Origin: Blautia sp.
GTDB taxonomy: Bacteria; Bacillota; Clostridia; Lachnospirales; Lachnospiraceae
Assembly: GCA_023667395.1 (NCBI GenBank)
Contig: JAMPAC010000001.1
Span: 1 to 38,514, forward strand
Direction of reading: 5' to 3'
DNA: 38,514 nucleotides
Shown here: positions 30,410-38,514 of the stretch, in pieces
Position numbering within the stretch: position 1 is the stretch's first letter
Layout of the letters: every line of letters begins with the position of its first letter
Program-made: the position numbers and the translations under genes
Notes under the pieces: generated by a model
Seen by the model: only the letters and a program-made list of their open reading frames with translations
Database searches by the model: none
What the model was told of the DNA's origin: nothing

Positions 30410-31714
30410 ATGAGCATGGCATTAAATGCAGTATACAATAATTATCTCTCCACGTATACGCCCAAGGCGGTGACAAAATACGACACGCATAAGAAGAGCG
30501 AACTCCGTAAAGTTTATAATTCTATTGTAAAGATGAACAAAGACGCTCCCTGGTACCTTCCCACCACCAGCAGGCAGACCCAGCAATACGCAGTGGACCT
30601 GAAAGAAAATGCCAGGGATCTGCACAATACCATTGCACAACTTGGCGGACTGGAAGAAGGCAACAGCCTGCTGAGCAAGAAAAGCGCTTATTCTTCTGAT
30701 GAAAATATTGTGAAGGCTGCCTATATCGGTCCCCAGAGATCCAAGGATGAGATTCCCGACCTGCAGATGGAAGTGAGGGCGCTTGCCTCCTCGCAGGAAA
30801 ATCTGGGCTATTTTCTTCCTGATGAAAAAGTTTCCCTGGCGCCGGATACCTATTCTTTTGACGTAGGCGTCAATGATATGAACTATGAGTTCCAGTTTAC
30901 CATCGGTGAATCCGAAACAAACCGTGAGGTTCAGGAAAGGCTGGCACGCGTGATCAACAATTCCGATATCGGCCTGAAAGCGTCGATAGCGGAATCCGAG
31001 GGACGCACCTCGCTCAGGCTGACTTCCGAGTCTACCGGCCTGGGGCCGGGACGGTCGCAGATATTTACCGTCAGCGATTCCCATACCAGCAAAGTTTCCG
31101 GCGCCGTTGACTATTTCGGATTGGATTACGTCAGCAGGGACGCTTCCGACGCACAGTTCCTGCTCAATGGGGAGGAGCGCACTTCCTCTTCCAATCACTT
31201 TACCATCGGCAAAATGTTTGACGTCCAGCTGACTGGCATCAGTCCGGAAAATGAACCGGTTCAGATCGGGTTAAAGACAGATCTGGAATCCCTGACAGAC
31301 AATGTGACGCATCTGATCAGCGGGTATAACGATTTTCTCCGAGCCGCTTCCACTTATCTGGATTCCCAGGCACAGAGCAGGAAGCTGGTTCAGGAATTTA
31401 AGGGGATCGCCGCCGTATACCGCCCCTCCATGGAATCCATGGGTGTGGACATTGCGGAGGATGGCACGCTTAACGTAAACAGGGATCAGCTGAAACGATC
31501 CGCGCTGCAGTCGGATAATATCAACGAAACCTTTGCCTACCTGAAAAACTTTTCCACAACGCTGCTGCGCAAGAGCGACCAGGTATCCCTGAATCCCATG
31601 GATTACGTGGATAAGACCATGGTGGCCTACAAGAATCCCATTGCAAGCCGCAACTATGTAAGCCCTTATTCCACCAGCGCATACACCGGCATGATGTTCA
31701 ACAGCTATTGCTGA
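30410..31714 (+). CDS. FliD-like (flagellar cap/HAP2-related) protein
   Basis: This 434-residue protein has no signal peptide or membrane span. The part at about 290-370 (NVTHLISGYNDFLRAASTYL, then a VDIAEDGTLNVNRDQL segment) resembles the C-terminal region of flagellar hook-associated protein 2 (FliD). The middle (DTYSFDVGVNDMNYEFQFTIG and the following repeat) is compatible with its beta-rich domains. The N-terminal 100 residues are helical and do not look like the standard FliD N-terminus. No other flagellar gene is nearby. AGGAGG lies nine bases before the ATG; a possible TATAAT is about 80 nt upstream. It is monocistronic and ends at the terminator at 31729. Treat it as a FliD-related protein of unknown role. 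Confidence 0.6.
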   Translation: MSMALNAVYNNYLSTYTPKAVTKYDTHKKSELRKVYNSIVKMNKDAPWYLPTTSRQTQQYAVDLKENARDLHNTIAQLGGLEEGNSLLSKKSAYSSDENIVKAAYIGPQRSKDEIPDLQMEVRALASSQENLGYFLPDEKVSLAPDTYSFDVGVNDMNYEFQFTIGESETNREVQERLARVINNSDIGLKASIAESEGRTSLRLTSESTGLGPGRSQIFTVSDSHTSKVSGAVDYFGLDYVSRDASDAQFLLNGEERTSSSNHFTIGKMFDVQLTGISPENEPVQIGLKTDLESLTDNVTHLISGYNDFLRAASTYLDSQAQSRKLVQEFKGIAAVYRPSMESMGVDIAEDGTLNVNRDQLKRSALQSDNINETFAYLKNFSTTLLRKSDQVSLNPMDYVDKTMVAYKNPIASRNYVSPYSTSAYTGMMFNSYC

Positions 31715-31728
31715 CAGGAAAATAAAAG

Positions 31729-31758
31729 AAGCTTCCCGCATTCTTTTGCGGGAAGCTT
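31729..31758. terminator. Bidirectional terminator
   Basis: The 12-bp arms AAGCTTCCCGCA/TGCGGGAAGCTT surround a short loop and have T-runs on both strands. It serves the plus-strand FliD-like gene and the minus-strand glf gene, whose stop codon is immediately adjacent. Confidence 0.85.
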
Positions 31759-31759
31759 T

Positions 31760-32899
31760 TTATGTCTCCTGTCTGCTCCGTAATTCAGCCTGCGCCATTT
31801 TCAACGCCCCGGCGATCACCTTGTCCATATCATAATACCGGTACTGCCCCAGCCTGCCTCCGAAGATCACATTCTCCTCAGCTGCCGCCAGTTCGCTGTA
31901 CTTCTCATAAAGCGCCATGTTTTCCCGGTCATTGACAGGATAATAAGGTTCCCTGCCCTTTTCCCATGCGGACGGGTACTCCCTGGTGATCACAGTGCCC
32001 TTTCCGGCTCCAAACTCAAAGTGCTTGTGCTCGATGATACGCGTGTAAGGAACCGCCCTGTCCGTGTAATTGACCACCGCATTCCCCTGGTAATTATCGC
32101 ACCCTTCCATGAACTCCTCTTCAAAGCGGAGGGAACGATACTGCAGTTCGCCCAGGCAGTAGTCAAAATACTCGTCGATCATGCCGGTGTAAAGTATCCG
32201 GTCAAAGGTGTCCGGTTCCCCACTTTCCCTGTTTTGCTTCAGGAAGTCCCGGTAAGATATCCCCAGCCTGACGGGCGTATCTTCCAGAAGCTTTGCAACG
32301 ATCTGCGTATAGCCTCCCACAGGGATCCCCTGATACCTGTCGGTGAAATAATTATTATCATAGGTAAATCGTACCGGCAGACGCCGGATGATGAACGCAG
32401 GCAGTTCTCTACAGCTTCTGCCCCACTGCTTTTCCGTATAGCCCTTTACCAGCTTCTCATAGACATCCCTGCCCACCAGGGAAAGAGCCTGTTCCTCCAG
32501 GTTCGCAGGCTCTGCGCCATCTCCCGCCGCCATTTTCCGCTGCTCCTCTATCACGGCTTTCGCCTCGTCCGGAGTCCTGACGCCCCACATTTTGCTGAAA
32601 GTATTCATATTAAAGGGCAGATTGTAAAGTTCATCCCGGTAGACCGCTATCGGCGAATTGACGTAATGATTGAATTCGGCAAACTGATTGACATACTCCC
32701 AGACCGACCTGTCAGAAGTATGAAAAATATGGGCCCCATATTTGTGTACCTGGATGCCGTTCCACTCCTCCGTATAGATATTACCGCCTATATGGGCACG
32801 CCTGTCTATGCAATAACAGCTCCTGCCCGCCGCTTTTACCGCATGGGAAAAAACCGCGCCAAAAAGGCCGGTTCCCACAATCAGATAGTCATATCTCAT
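31760..32899 (-). CDS. glf: UDP-galactopyranose mutase
   Basis: The flavoenzyme that interconverts UDP-galactopyranose and UDP-galactofuranose for cell-surface polysaccharide. FAD-binding VGTGLFGAVF lies at the N-terminus. HIGGNIYTE, GAHIFHTS, the arginine-containing YTEKQWGR and GGRLGQYRYYDMD near the C-terminus are all diagnostic. The 379-residue length is normal. Its start ATG overlaps the stop of the upstream XRE gene by 4 nt (ATGA), so the two are translationally coupled. Confidence 0.95.
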   Translation of the reverse strand: MRYDYLIVGTGLFGAVFSHAVKAAGRSCYCIDRRAHIGGNIYTEEWNGIQVHKYGAHIFHTSDRSVWEYVNQFAEFNHYVNSPIAVYRDELYNLPFNMNTFSKMWGVRTPDEAKAVIEEQRKMAAGDGAEPANLEEQALSLVGRDVYEKLVKGYTEKQWGRSCRELPAFIIRRLPVRFTYDNNYFTDRYQGIPVGGYTQIVAKLLEDTPVRLGISYRDFLKQNRESGEPDTFDRILYTGMIDEYFDYCLGELQYRSLRFEEEFMEGCDNYQGNAVVNYTDRAVPYTRIIEHKHFEFGAGKGTVITREYPSAWEKGREPYYPVNDRENMALYEKYSELAAAEENVIFGGRLGQYRYYDMDKVIAGALKMAQAELRSRQET

Positions 32900-33246
32900 T
32901 TACTTTTCTTGCCTTTTGCCTTGTACTTATCAATCTGGACAAAATCATCCATCAACTCCAGGATCTTGTCCCGTCCGTTCTGGTTCAGCTTGATATAATA
33001 CTGCATTACCCTGTTCTCCAGAAGCTGCGCCCCCAGGGATGTGTCCCTCTCCAGAGAGGAGAAGTCAACCGGGTTCAGGCTCAGTTTGTCACACATCCTG
33101 ATCACGGTGCCGTAAGCCATGCCCTCGATCCCACGTTCCAGCGCCGTCACCAGAGTACTGTAAGGAATACTCATCTCCATCGCGAACTGACGCACACTGC
33201 GATACTGCCTTAAAATTTCTTTCTTCAAAATTTCTGCTTTTGTCAT
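32896..33246 (-). CDS. XRE-family helix-turn-helix protein coupled to glf
   Basis: A 116-residue protein with an N-terminal XRE helix-turn-helix (SVRQFAMEMSIPYSTLVTALERG, about 16-40) and a C-terminal helical tail ending in a lysine cluster. GGAGG precedes the ATG, and the promoter lies at 33288-33316. It forms a two-gene operon with glf and could control it or itself. Target and signal are unknown. Confidence 0.8.
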   Translation of the reverse strand: MTKAEILKKEILRQYRSVRQFAMEMSIPYSTLVTALERGIEGMAYGTVIRMCDKLSLNPVDFSSLERDTSLGAQLLENRVMQYYIKLNQNGRDKILELMDDFVQIDKYKAKGKKSK

Positions 33247-33287
33247 TTTCTTTCCTCCATACTCGAAATAATTAAGTATATAGGAAT

Positions 33288-33316
33288 AATATACGATATT
33301 CCGTGTTTATTTTCAA
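33288..33316 (-). promoter_or_regulatory. Promoter of xre-glf
   Basis: On the minus strand TTGAAA (33311-33316) and TATATT (33288-33293) are separated by 17 bp, with about 40 nt to the ATG. The plus-strand gene at 33497 is divergent; its promoter is less clear (a TATAAA near 33445). Confidence 0.7.
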
Positions 33317-33496
33317 GTACAATCCTGAATTTTTAAGAAATTCCTTTAAAAAATTTTATCCAAGCGGAAAATTTCACCGGAATTGGGATGCGATTTCCTG
33401 GCCGGTTCCCACAAATATGTCATAATCGGTGCGTTTCGGGTACTGTATAAAACTTAAAATAGGTCATAGCAGACTTATGATGAAAGGGAATTGTCC

Positions 33497-34192
33497 ATGA
33501 ACGATACTTATGACTCCGTACTGCGGAGATTAAGGGAAGAGCGCGAGCGCAGAAATCTGACGCAACGGCTGCTGTGTTACTGCATGAAGATACAACAGAG
33601 CCATTTCAGCAGGGCTGAAACAGGCCAAAGACGTTTTTCCTACCATGAACTGAAACAGCTGTGTGCCACTGATGTGGACATGCTTTATATCTTTACCGGC
33701 AAAAGAACCCTGCGTCAGGGGGAATTCCTGCAATGGCCGGAACTCAGCCCGGATGAATCGATCTGTCTTCTGAGCACGGTATATACCCTGGCATGCTTCA
33801 CATGGTCCGCAGACCATGGCAGGACTCCTTTCGATGAGATCAGGCAACAGTTGGAATATATCCAGTGCGGGAATTGGAGAAACGGAAACCGGAACAACAT
33901 ATTCCTGTACACACGGAACCGCTGCGGCTATACCCAGGAAAAAATGGCTGACGCCCTGGGGGTGGATATCAAGAAACTCCGCATGCTTGAAAAAGGGCGG
34001 CTGCTTCCGGACAGCGAACTCATCTGGAAAATGTACGATCTGTTCCATGTATCTCCCGCCTTTATCCTGAAAGACCCGAAAGGATTGTTAAACGAATTGA
34101 ATTATATACTGGACCTGGTGGAAGACAGCGACCGGGAGATCATGCTGCTGATCCTAAAGAATGAATACCGGCTGGTACATGGGACACAATGA
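33497..34192 (+). CDS. Double XRE-type helix-turn-helix regulator
   Basis: This 231-residue protein appears to contain two XRE-like helix-turn-helix domains. The first (about 7-60) covers LRRLREERERRNLTQRLLCYCMKIQQSHFSRAE. The second (about 135-190) has the classical form RNRCGYTQEKMADALGVDIKKLRMLEKGR. The linker is rich in Trp and Cys. ATG at 33497 is preceded by AAAGGGA; a TTG lies two codons earlier. It precedes the zinc-ribbon and TIR genes on the same strand by about 110 nt, and may regulate them. No enzymatic domain is seen. Confidence 0.75.
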   Translation: MNDTYDSVLRRLREERERRNLTQRLLCYCMKIQQSHFSRAETGQRRFSYHELKQLCATDVDMLYIFTGKRTLRQGEFLQWPELSPDESICLLSTVYTLACFTWSADHGRTPFDEIRQQLEYIQCGNWRNGNRNNIFLYTRNRCGYTQEKMADALGVDIKKLRMLEKGRLLPDSELIWKMYDLFHVSPAFILKDPKGLLNELNYILDLVEDSDREIMLLILKNEYRLVHGTQ

Positions 34193-34306
34193 ACAAAATG
34201 CCCTTCACAATACATTTTTATCGCAAAAAGCATTTACTTTTTTGAGGAATGGTATTATTATTTGTTATATAGAAATGCGATTATTTTAATGTCAGGAGGG
34301 CGTCTA

Positions 34307-35038
34307 ATGTCTTGTTTCCTAATGCACAGCTGGGGTAACTGGGAAAAGTTATCCGGCGTATGTGAAGAAAAATGTACCTGCACAAAGTGCGGAAAAGAAA
34401 AAAAGAGAAGTATCGAACACAGTTATGGAAAATGGGCTGCGACATCTGAACCATGTCGGCAGGAACGTTTTTGCACCTGGTGCGGAAAACAGGAGAAGAG
34501 AACCGTACATACATTTTCCGGGGAGGACTATACCATGGAAGACGCTTCCTGCACCACTATGCAGACATGCACCGTATGCGGCGCCAAAAAGATATATTAT
34601 AACCGCCATGAATTCACCGACTGGGACTATAAAAACAACAACTCCTGTATCATGGTCAGGTACTGCAGACGCTGCGGATTAATGCAGTATGGCGAGGAAA
34701 AGCATCAATGGCGCAATTCCGTCATAGTAGACGGAGCCCCGAAACCCAAACGCGGCGGCTCCACCTATTATCATTGCCTGGAGAGCGCGATACAATATAC
34801 AGATGCCCAGATCAGCAAACATGAGGATTTTCTGAAAAATATTTCCTACAACGGAGATGAAAACATCAAGATAAAGCATATCGAACAATTAGACGAACTG
34901 CGACTGAAGAAAATAAAATACGATGGCAGGCTGAAAAACTGCAATCACAGTGTATTGGGCGATATTTGCGAGCGCTGCTGGAACGTGATCAACTGGGGAA
35001 TTACAGAAGAGGATATCAAGAAAAGTGTTGCAGACTAA
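34307..35038 (+). CDS. Cys/His-repeat zinc-ribbon protein of unknown function
   Basis: This 243-residue protein is a string of four zinc-binding repeats of about 31 residues (7-38, 38-68, 68-101, 101-133). Each runs from a His followed by an aromatic or Trp, through spaced Cys, to CxxC(G) and the next His. The Cys positions include 19/25/28, 50/56/59, 82/88/91 and 114/120/123. A helical, lysine-rich segment follows (about 155-210), and a last Cys cluster (212, 221, 224) closes the protein. ATG at 34307 is chosen because CAGGAGGG precedes it. Its 3' end overlaps the TIR-like gene by 14 nt, so they are translationally coupled and probably work together. I do not recognise a named family. It could be a nucleic-acid or protein-binding sensor. 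Confidence 0.75.
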   Translation: MSCFLMHSWGNWEKLSGVCEEKCTCTKCGKEKKRSIEHSYGKWAATSEPCRQERFCTWCGKQEKRTVHTFSGEDYTMEDASCTTMQTCTVCGAKKIYYNRHEFTDWDYKNNNSCIMVRYCRRCGLMQYGEEKHQWRNSVIVDGAPKPKRGGSTYYHCLESAIQYTDAQISKHEDFLKNISYNGDENIKIKHIEQLDELRLKKIKYDGRLKNCNHSVLGDICERCWNVINWGITEEDIKKSVAD

Positions 35039-35780
35039 CCACTTCATCAACAACGAGGCCATATGCTCCCTGAGCGGCAAAATACAGCGTCTGTTCGGCA
35101 GCGGCGCCGTATGGGACTGCTTCTGCGAATGTCTGTCATTTGCGCAGAACGGCGAGACGCTGCTCTTAGAAGAAAGCCGCCGCAAACTGCGTCAGGAGAA
35201 AGACAGGTTCCTTGCCCATCAGGCTGTATATATTCCTGCCCAGGTCTTGCGATATGAGCAGGCAATACAGGAGGCGGAAAATATGTTTAATAAAATGGAA
35301 TCCATACCGGCCGCCGGAAATAACTCCAAAAAAGTTTTCCTGGTCCATGGCCGCAATATGCAAATGAAAAAGGAAATCAAGGCGTTCTTCTATGAGATCG
35401 GCTTTGAACCCATTATCTTAAGCGAACAGGTCAATGGCGGCAAAACAGTGATCGAGAAGTTTGAAGAGTACGCGGAGCAGGCAGCATTCGCTGTTATCAT
35501 GCTGTCCCCTGATGACGAAGGCGGTTCCAGAGGGCAGCTTCCGCGTCCCCGCGCCCGTCAAAACGTCATCCTGGAACTGGGCTATTTTATCGGCAGGCTG
35601 GGACGTTCCAAAGTACTCCTGTTCCGCCCGGCTGATGAAGAGTTCGAAGAGCCCTCCGACATTTCAGGATACTGCTTTATCAATTATGATTCCAGTGAAA
35701 AATGGAAACTGGAAGCAGCCAAAAATATCGCTTCCATGGGATATCATATTGATCTGCATAAGATAACGATGGGGGAATGA
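35025..35780 (+). CDS. TIR-like nucleotide-binding/NADase-type protein
   Basis: This 251-residue protein has a C-terminal TIR-like domain (about 102-240): KKVFLVHGRN, IGFEPIILSEQVNGGKTVIEKFEEY, AVIMLSPDDEG, RARQNVILELGYF and RSKVLLF. This is the pattern of the TIR-like family (Pfam PF10137 type) found in CBASS Cap12 and Pycsar effectors, where it degrades NAD. Glu184 in NVILELGYF is the likely catalytic residue. The first 100 residues are a helical domain of unknown function. The start is a GTG at 35025 inside the upstream zinc-ribbon gene. I see no STING, cyclic-nucleotide-binding or cyclase domain, so activation must differ. Probable effector of a defence module. Confidence 0.82.
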   Translation: MLQTNHFINNEAICSLSGKIQRLFGSGAVWDCFCECLSFAQNGETLLLEESRRKLRQEKDRFLAHQAVYIPAQVLRYEQAIQEAENMFNKMESIPAAGNNSKKVFLVHGRNMQMKKEIKAFFYEIGFEPIILSEQVNGGKTVIEKFEEYAEQAAFAVIMLSPDDEGGSRGQLPRPRARQNVILELGYFIGRLGRSKVLLFRPADEEFEEPSDISGYCFINYDSSEKWKLEAAKNIASMGYHIDLHKITMGE

Positions 35781-35799
35781 ACCGTCCGGTCATTCCCCC
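35771..35799. terminator. Hairpin at the 3' end of the TIR-like gene
   Basis: GGGGGAATGA-ACCG pairs with CGGTCATTCCCCC (one bulged base). The stem includes the TIR stop codon. There is no clear T-run, but its place between convergent genes suggests it blunts transcription or protects the mRNA end. Confidence 0.5.
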
Positions 35800-35870
35800 A
35801 TGTAATCATTCCCTGAATTGCCTGTGCTGCCTGTATTCTTCAGGGGAACATCTGTTTTGATGATCACTGA

Positions 35871-36935
35871 TCAGGAATGAAAATATTCTTCGATCTGCCT
35901 CCTCATCACGTCCACGATATCCCCGGCGTTCAGGTATTCCTGCCACCATTCCGCTGTCTTTACGATCATTTCTTCCCGTCCCCATACAGGACTCCATCCC
36001 AATCTGCGTTTGATCTTGGAACAGTCCAGTTTCAGGAAACGCGCCTCATGGGGGCCGCCATCACCCAGATGCTTCCATTCCGTCCTATTTCCCGACAATC
36101 TTTCCCACTGTCGGCACAGGTTTGTCACCAGCCCGCCAGTGGTCAGGCAGGATTCCTCCCGGGGACCAATATTATAGCAGTCCGCATATTCCCTGTCCTC
36201 ATACTGCTTCTGCGCGATCAGCAGATAGGCCGTCACCGGTTCCAGCACATGCTGGTACGGCCTGACCGAATAGGGATTGCGCACAATGATCTCCCTGTTT
36301 TCCTGAATGGCCCTGAAGCAGTCCGGAACGATCCTGTCCGCCGCAAAATCTCCGCCGCCAATCACATTGCCCGCCCTTGCGGTGGAGATGGCTGTCCTGC
36401 CATCCGCAAAAAAGGAATTGCGGTAACTGTCTGTCACCAGTTCCGAACAGGACTTACTGTTGGAATAGGGATCATACCCGTTCAGTTCCTCATTCTCGCG
36501 ATAACCCCAGTCCCACTCTCTGTTCTTATACACCTTATCAGTGGTCACATTCACGAAGGATCTCACCGATGGCGTCGTCCGCACGCACTCTAATACATTG
36601 ACCGTTCCCATCACATTTACATCATAGGTGTATACCGGATCCCTGTACGATTCCCTAACGATCGGCTGCGCCGCCATATGGATCACTATCTCCGGCTGCG
36701 CCTGTGCGAAAACAGACCGCAGATGTTCCAGGTCCCTGATATCCCCCTCGATGGAATCCATTCTGTCCTCCATATGGGAAAGGGCAAACAGGCTGGGCTC
36801 CGTGGGCGGCTTCAGCGCATATCCTGTGACCTCCGCTCCCAGCTGCAGCAAAGTCTGGCACATCCATGTGCCTTTAAACCCGGTATGGCCTGTGACCAGG
36901 ACTTTTTTCTTTCTGTAAAATGCAATGTCCACCAT
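35871..36935 (-). CDS. rfbG: CDP-glucose 4,6-dehydratase
   Basis: It converts CDP-glucose to CDP-4-keto-6-deoxyglucose in the pathway to CDP-linked dideoxyhexoses. It is an extended SDR with NAD-binding VTGHTGFKG near residue 14, the family's MAAQPIVRESYRDP, TTDKVYKN, and the catalytic YSNSK (YxxxK form). Length 354 is normal. It starts 3 nt after rfbH, with the ribosome-binding site inside the rfbH end, so the two are coupled. Confidence 0.94.
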   Translation of the reverse strand: MVDIAFYRKKKVLVTGHTGFKGTWMCQTLLQLGAEVTGYALKPPTEPSLFALSHMEDRMDSIEGDIRDLEHLRSVFAQAQPEIVIHMAAQPIVRESYRDPVYTYDVNVMGTVNVLECVRTTPSVRSFVNVTTDKVYKNREWDWGYRENEELNGYDPYSNSKSCSELVTDSYRNSFFADGRTAISTARAGNVIGGGDFAADRIVPDCFRAIQENREIIVRNPYSVRPYQHVLEPVTAYLLIAQKQYEDREYADCYNIGPREESCLTTGGLVTNLCRQWERLSGNRTEWKHLGDGGPHEARFLKLDCSKIKRRLGWSPVWGREEMIVKTAEWWQEYLNAGDIVDVMRRQIEEYFHS

Positions 36936-36938
36936 ATA

Positions 36939-38288
36939 TTACGCTTCCCTCTCCGCTCCCAGGATCCGATCTGCCATATAATCCAGCATCTCGTCTGTCA
37001 TTCCCGGGTATACCCCGATCCAGAAAGAATCCCGCATGATCCGGTCAGATTCTCTCAAATCGCCCACGGTCCGATACCCTGTTCCGGCTTTTCGCATTTC
37101 GTCAAAACAGGGCTGCTTCGTCAGATTGCCCGCAAATAACATACGAGTCTGCACTCCTCCCTGTTCCAGATAACGTACAATACGGTTCTTGTCCACTCCA
37201 TCCCGACAGGTGATCAGATAGCCGAACCAACTGGGATCGGAATTTTCACACGGCTCCGGCAGGATCAGCCGATCTGACGCTTCCTGCAGCCTTTCTGAAA
37301 GACGCGCAAAATTCCTGCGCCTTGCCGCAGCAAAAGACGGCAGTTTCTCCAGCTGCGCACATCCCACCGCCGCCTGCATATCCGTAGCTTTCAGGTTATA
37401 TCCGAAATGGGAATAGACATACTTATGATCATATCCCATTGGCAGCGCCCCATACTGTCTGTCAAAACGGTGACCGCAGAGGTTATCCTGCCCGGACGCA
37501 CATACACAGTCCCGTCCCCAATCCCTCATGGAACGGATGATCCTGTTCAACAGCGCATTGTCCGTGTATACAGCCCCGCCCTCTCCCATGGTGATATGAT
37601 GGGGCGGATAAAAACTGGAAGTTCCGATATCTCCGACCGTTCCCGTAAACTTCCATTCTCCGTCTATAAAATACCGGCTTCCCAGGGCGTCACAGTTATC
37701 CTCTACCAGCCACAGGTGATATTTACGGCAAAAATCCCTGACTGCCTTCAGGTCAAAGGGATTTCCCAATGTATGCGCCAGCATGACTGCTTTCGTTTTC
37801 TCCGAAACGGCCTGCTCCAACATGGAAGCATCAATATTATACTGGGGAATTGTCACATCCACAAACACCGGAATCGCTCCGTATTGCAGCATAGGAGTCA
37901 CGGTGGTGGGGAATCCTGCTGCCACAGTGATCACCTCATCGCCGGGCAATATCCGCCGTTCTTCCAGCAGCGGGGAAGTCAGCGCCATGAACGCCAGCAG
38001 GTTCGCGGAAGAACCGGAATTCACAACACTGCAATATCCGATCCCCAGATATTCTGCGAACTCTTTTTCAAACCGGGCCGTATACCGCCCTGTGGTAAGC
38101 CAGAATTCCAGTGCGCTGTCCACCAGATTGACCATCTCCGCCTCATCGTAGACACGCCCCGCATATGGGATTCTGTCGCCTGGTTTATATTCTTTTGTAT
38201 TGTGATATGTCTTATGATACTCTTCTACCAGGGTCAGTATTTCTGCCCTGGCCTGTGATTCGCTTTTATTTTCAAACACAAATTTCAT
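36939..38288 (-). CDS. rfbH: CDP-4-keto-6-deoxyglucose-3-dehydrase (RfbH/E1)
   Basis: The pyridoxamine-phosphate and [2Fe-2S]-dependent dehydrase that removes the C3 hydroxyl of CDP-4-keto-6-deoxyglucose. The aminotransferase fold is clear (GSSANLLAF, AGFPTTVTP, EDNCDALGS). The usual Schiff-base lysine is replaced by histidine in SSFYPPHHITMGEGG, the hallmark of RfbH/AscC enzymes. Cysteines for the iron-sulphur cluster occur in DCVCASGQDNLCGH. 449 residues, near the usual size. It leads a CDP-sugar operon with rfbG; no reductase (E3) or later gene is in the window. Confidence 0.94.
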   Translation of the reverse strand: MKFVFENKSESQARAEILTLVEEYHKTYHNTKEYKPGDRIPYAGRVYDEAEMVNLVDSALEFWLTTGRYTARFEKEFAEYLGIGYCSVVNSGSSANLLAFMALTSPLLEERRILPGDEVITVAAGFPTTVTPMLQYGAIPVFVDVTIPQYNIDASMLEQAVSEKTKAVMLAHTLGNPFDLKAVRDFCRKYHLWLVEDNCDALGSRYFIDGEWKFTGTVGDIGTSSFYPPHHITMGEGGAVYTDNALLNRIIRSMRDWGRDCVCASGQDNLCGHRFDRQYGALPMGYDHKYVYSHFGYNLKATDMQAAVGCAQLEKLPSFAAARRRNFARLSERLQEASDRLILPEPCENSDPSWFGYLITCRDGVDKNRIVRYLEQGGVQTRMLFAGNLTKQPCFDEMRKAGTGYRTVGDLRESDRIMRDSFWIGVYPGMTDEMLDYMADRILGAEREA

Positions 38289-38338
38289 CCTTTCCGCACG
38301 CGTCCTGCAGATGTGTCAAGTGCGCCAGATCATAAGCC

Positions 38339-38514
38339 CTACATCCCAATCAGCACCTTTTTTCCGCAGAATGCAAACCCGTACTTCCTTATCCTCCCCT
38401 GCGGGATCCCTTTCGCCACAAGGGACGCCTGGTAATCTTTCTCCTCGATCTGCCTCAGAGCCTCCCGCACCGTGTCCGACAGTTCCTTTTCCTCCTCGTC
38501 CTGCACCTTGAATT
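38339..38514 (-). CDS. 3' end of an AAA-ATPase-like/PD-(D/E)XK protein (partial)
   Basis: Read in from the right edge, these 58 codons encode an acidic helical stretch followed by YQASLVAKGIPQGRIRKYGF and AFCGKKVLIGM, ending at TAG. This is the usual C-terminus of the AAA-ATPase-like proteins with a C-terminal PD-(D/E)XK nuclease domain (DUF1703) that are common in gut Clostridia and Bacteroidetes. The start and the ATPase part lie outside the window, so only the family is suggested. Confidence 0.65.
   Translation of the reverse strand, partial: FKVQDEEEKELSDTVREALRQIEEKDYQASLVAKGIPQGRIRKYGFAFCGKKVLIGM

Noticed and set aside
35025-35780. Complete CBASS or Pycsar operon
   Set aside because: Only a TIR-like domain is present; no nucleotide cyclase, STING or accessory gene is adjacent.

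Overview
The window is a stretch of a Clostridia chromosome, most likely Lachnospiraceae. This rests on recognisable protein families, strong AGGAGG ribosome-binding sites, TTGACA/TATAAT promoters with 17-bp spacers, and a Firmicute-type gene order. No species can be named from the sequence alone. Nearly everything is on the minus strand.

Positions 1-12902 hold mobile DNA inserted at the 3' end of tuf. A small integrative element (about 217-12950) carries, on the minus strand: a type III restriction-modification pair (mod, res), a Gabija-type pair (OLD-family ATPase/TOPRIM nuclease gajA plus a UvrD-like helicase split by a frameshift), a YhcG/DUF1016 PD-(D/E)XK nuclease, a tyrosine integrase and a small excisionase-like protein. 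A plus-strand XRE repressor gene contains an in-frame amber codon. I see no relaxase or replication gene. A palindrome-dense segment (10380-10510) upstream of the mod promoter may be a transfer origin or a structured RNA. At the far left lie a second copy of the last 17 codons of tuf, with synonymous changes only, plus a tuf-like terminator. Next to them is a different pair of arm-type repeats, which suggests a second element ending at the same site just outside the window.

Positions 12903-30165 hold the core information-processing cluster, read right to left: rpmG-secE-nusG, rplK-rplA, rplJ-rplL with an L10 leader and attenuator, rpoB-rpoC, rmlD, then rpsL-rpsG-fusA-tuf. I identify promoters upstream of rpmG, rplJ, rpoB, rpsL and tuf. 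The rpsL promoter lies inside an apparent terminator stem behind rmlD. rmlD, a sugar-nucleotide gene, is an unexpected resident between rpoC and rpsL.

Positions 30166-38514 are accessory. A FliD-like protein gene is followed by an XRE-glf (UDP-galactopyranose mutase) operon. Next comes a plus-strand trio: a double-XRE regulator, a Cys/His-repeat zinc-ribbon protein and a TIR-like protein of the CBASS/Pycsar effector type. Then come rfbH-rfbG (CDP-sugar deoxygenation) and the 3' end of an AAA-like/PD-(D/E)XK gene. The zinc-ribbon/TIR pair, with overlapping genes and no recognisable cyclase, is the best candidate for an undescribed defence module. The tuf-anchored defence element is the other main point of interest.
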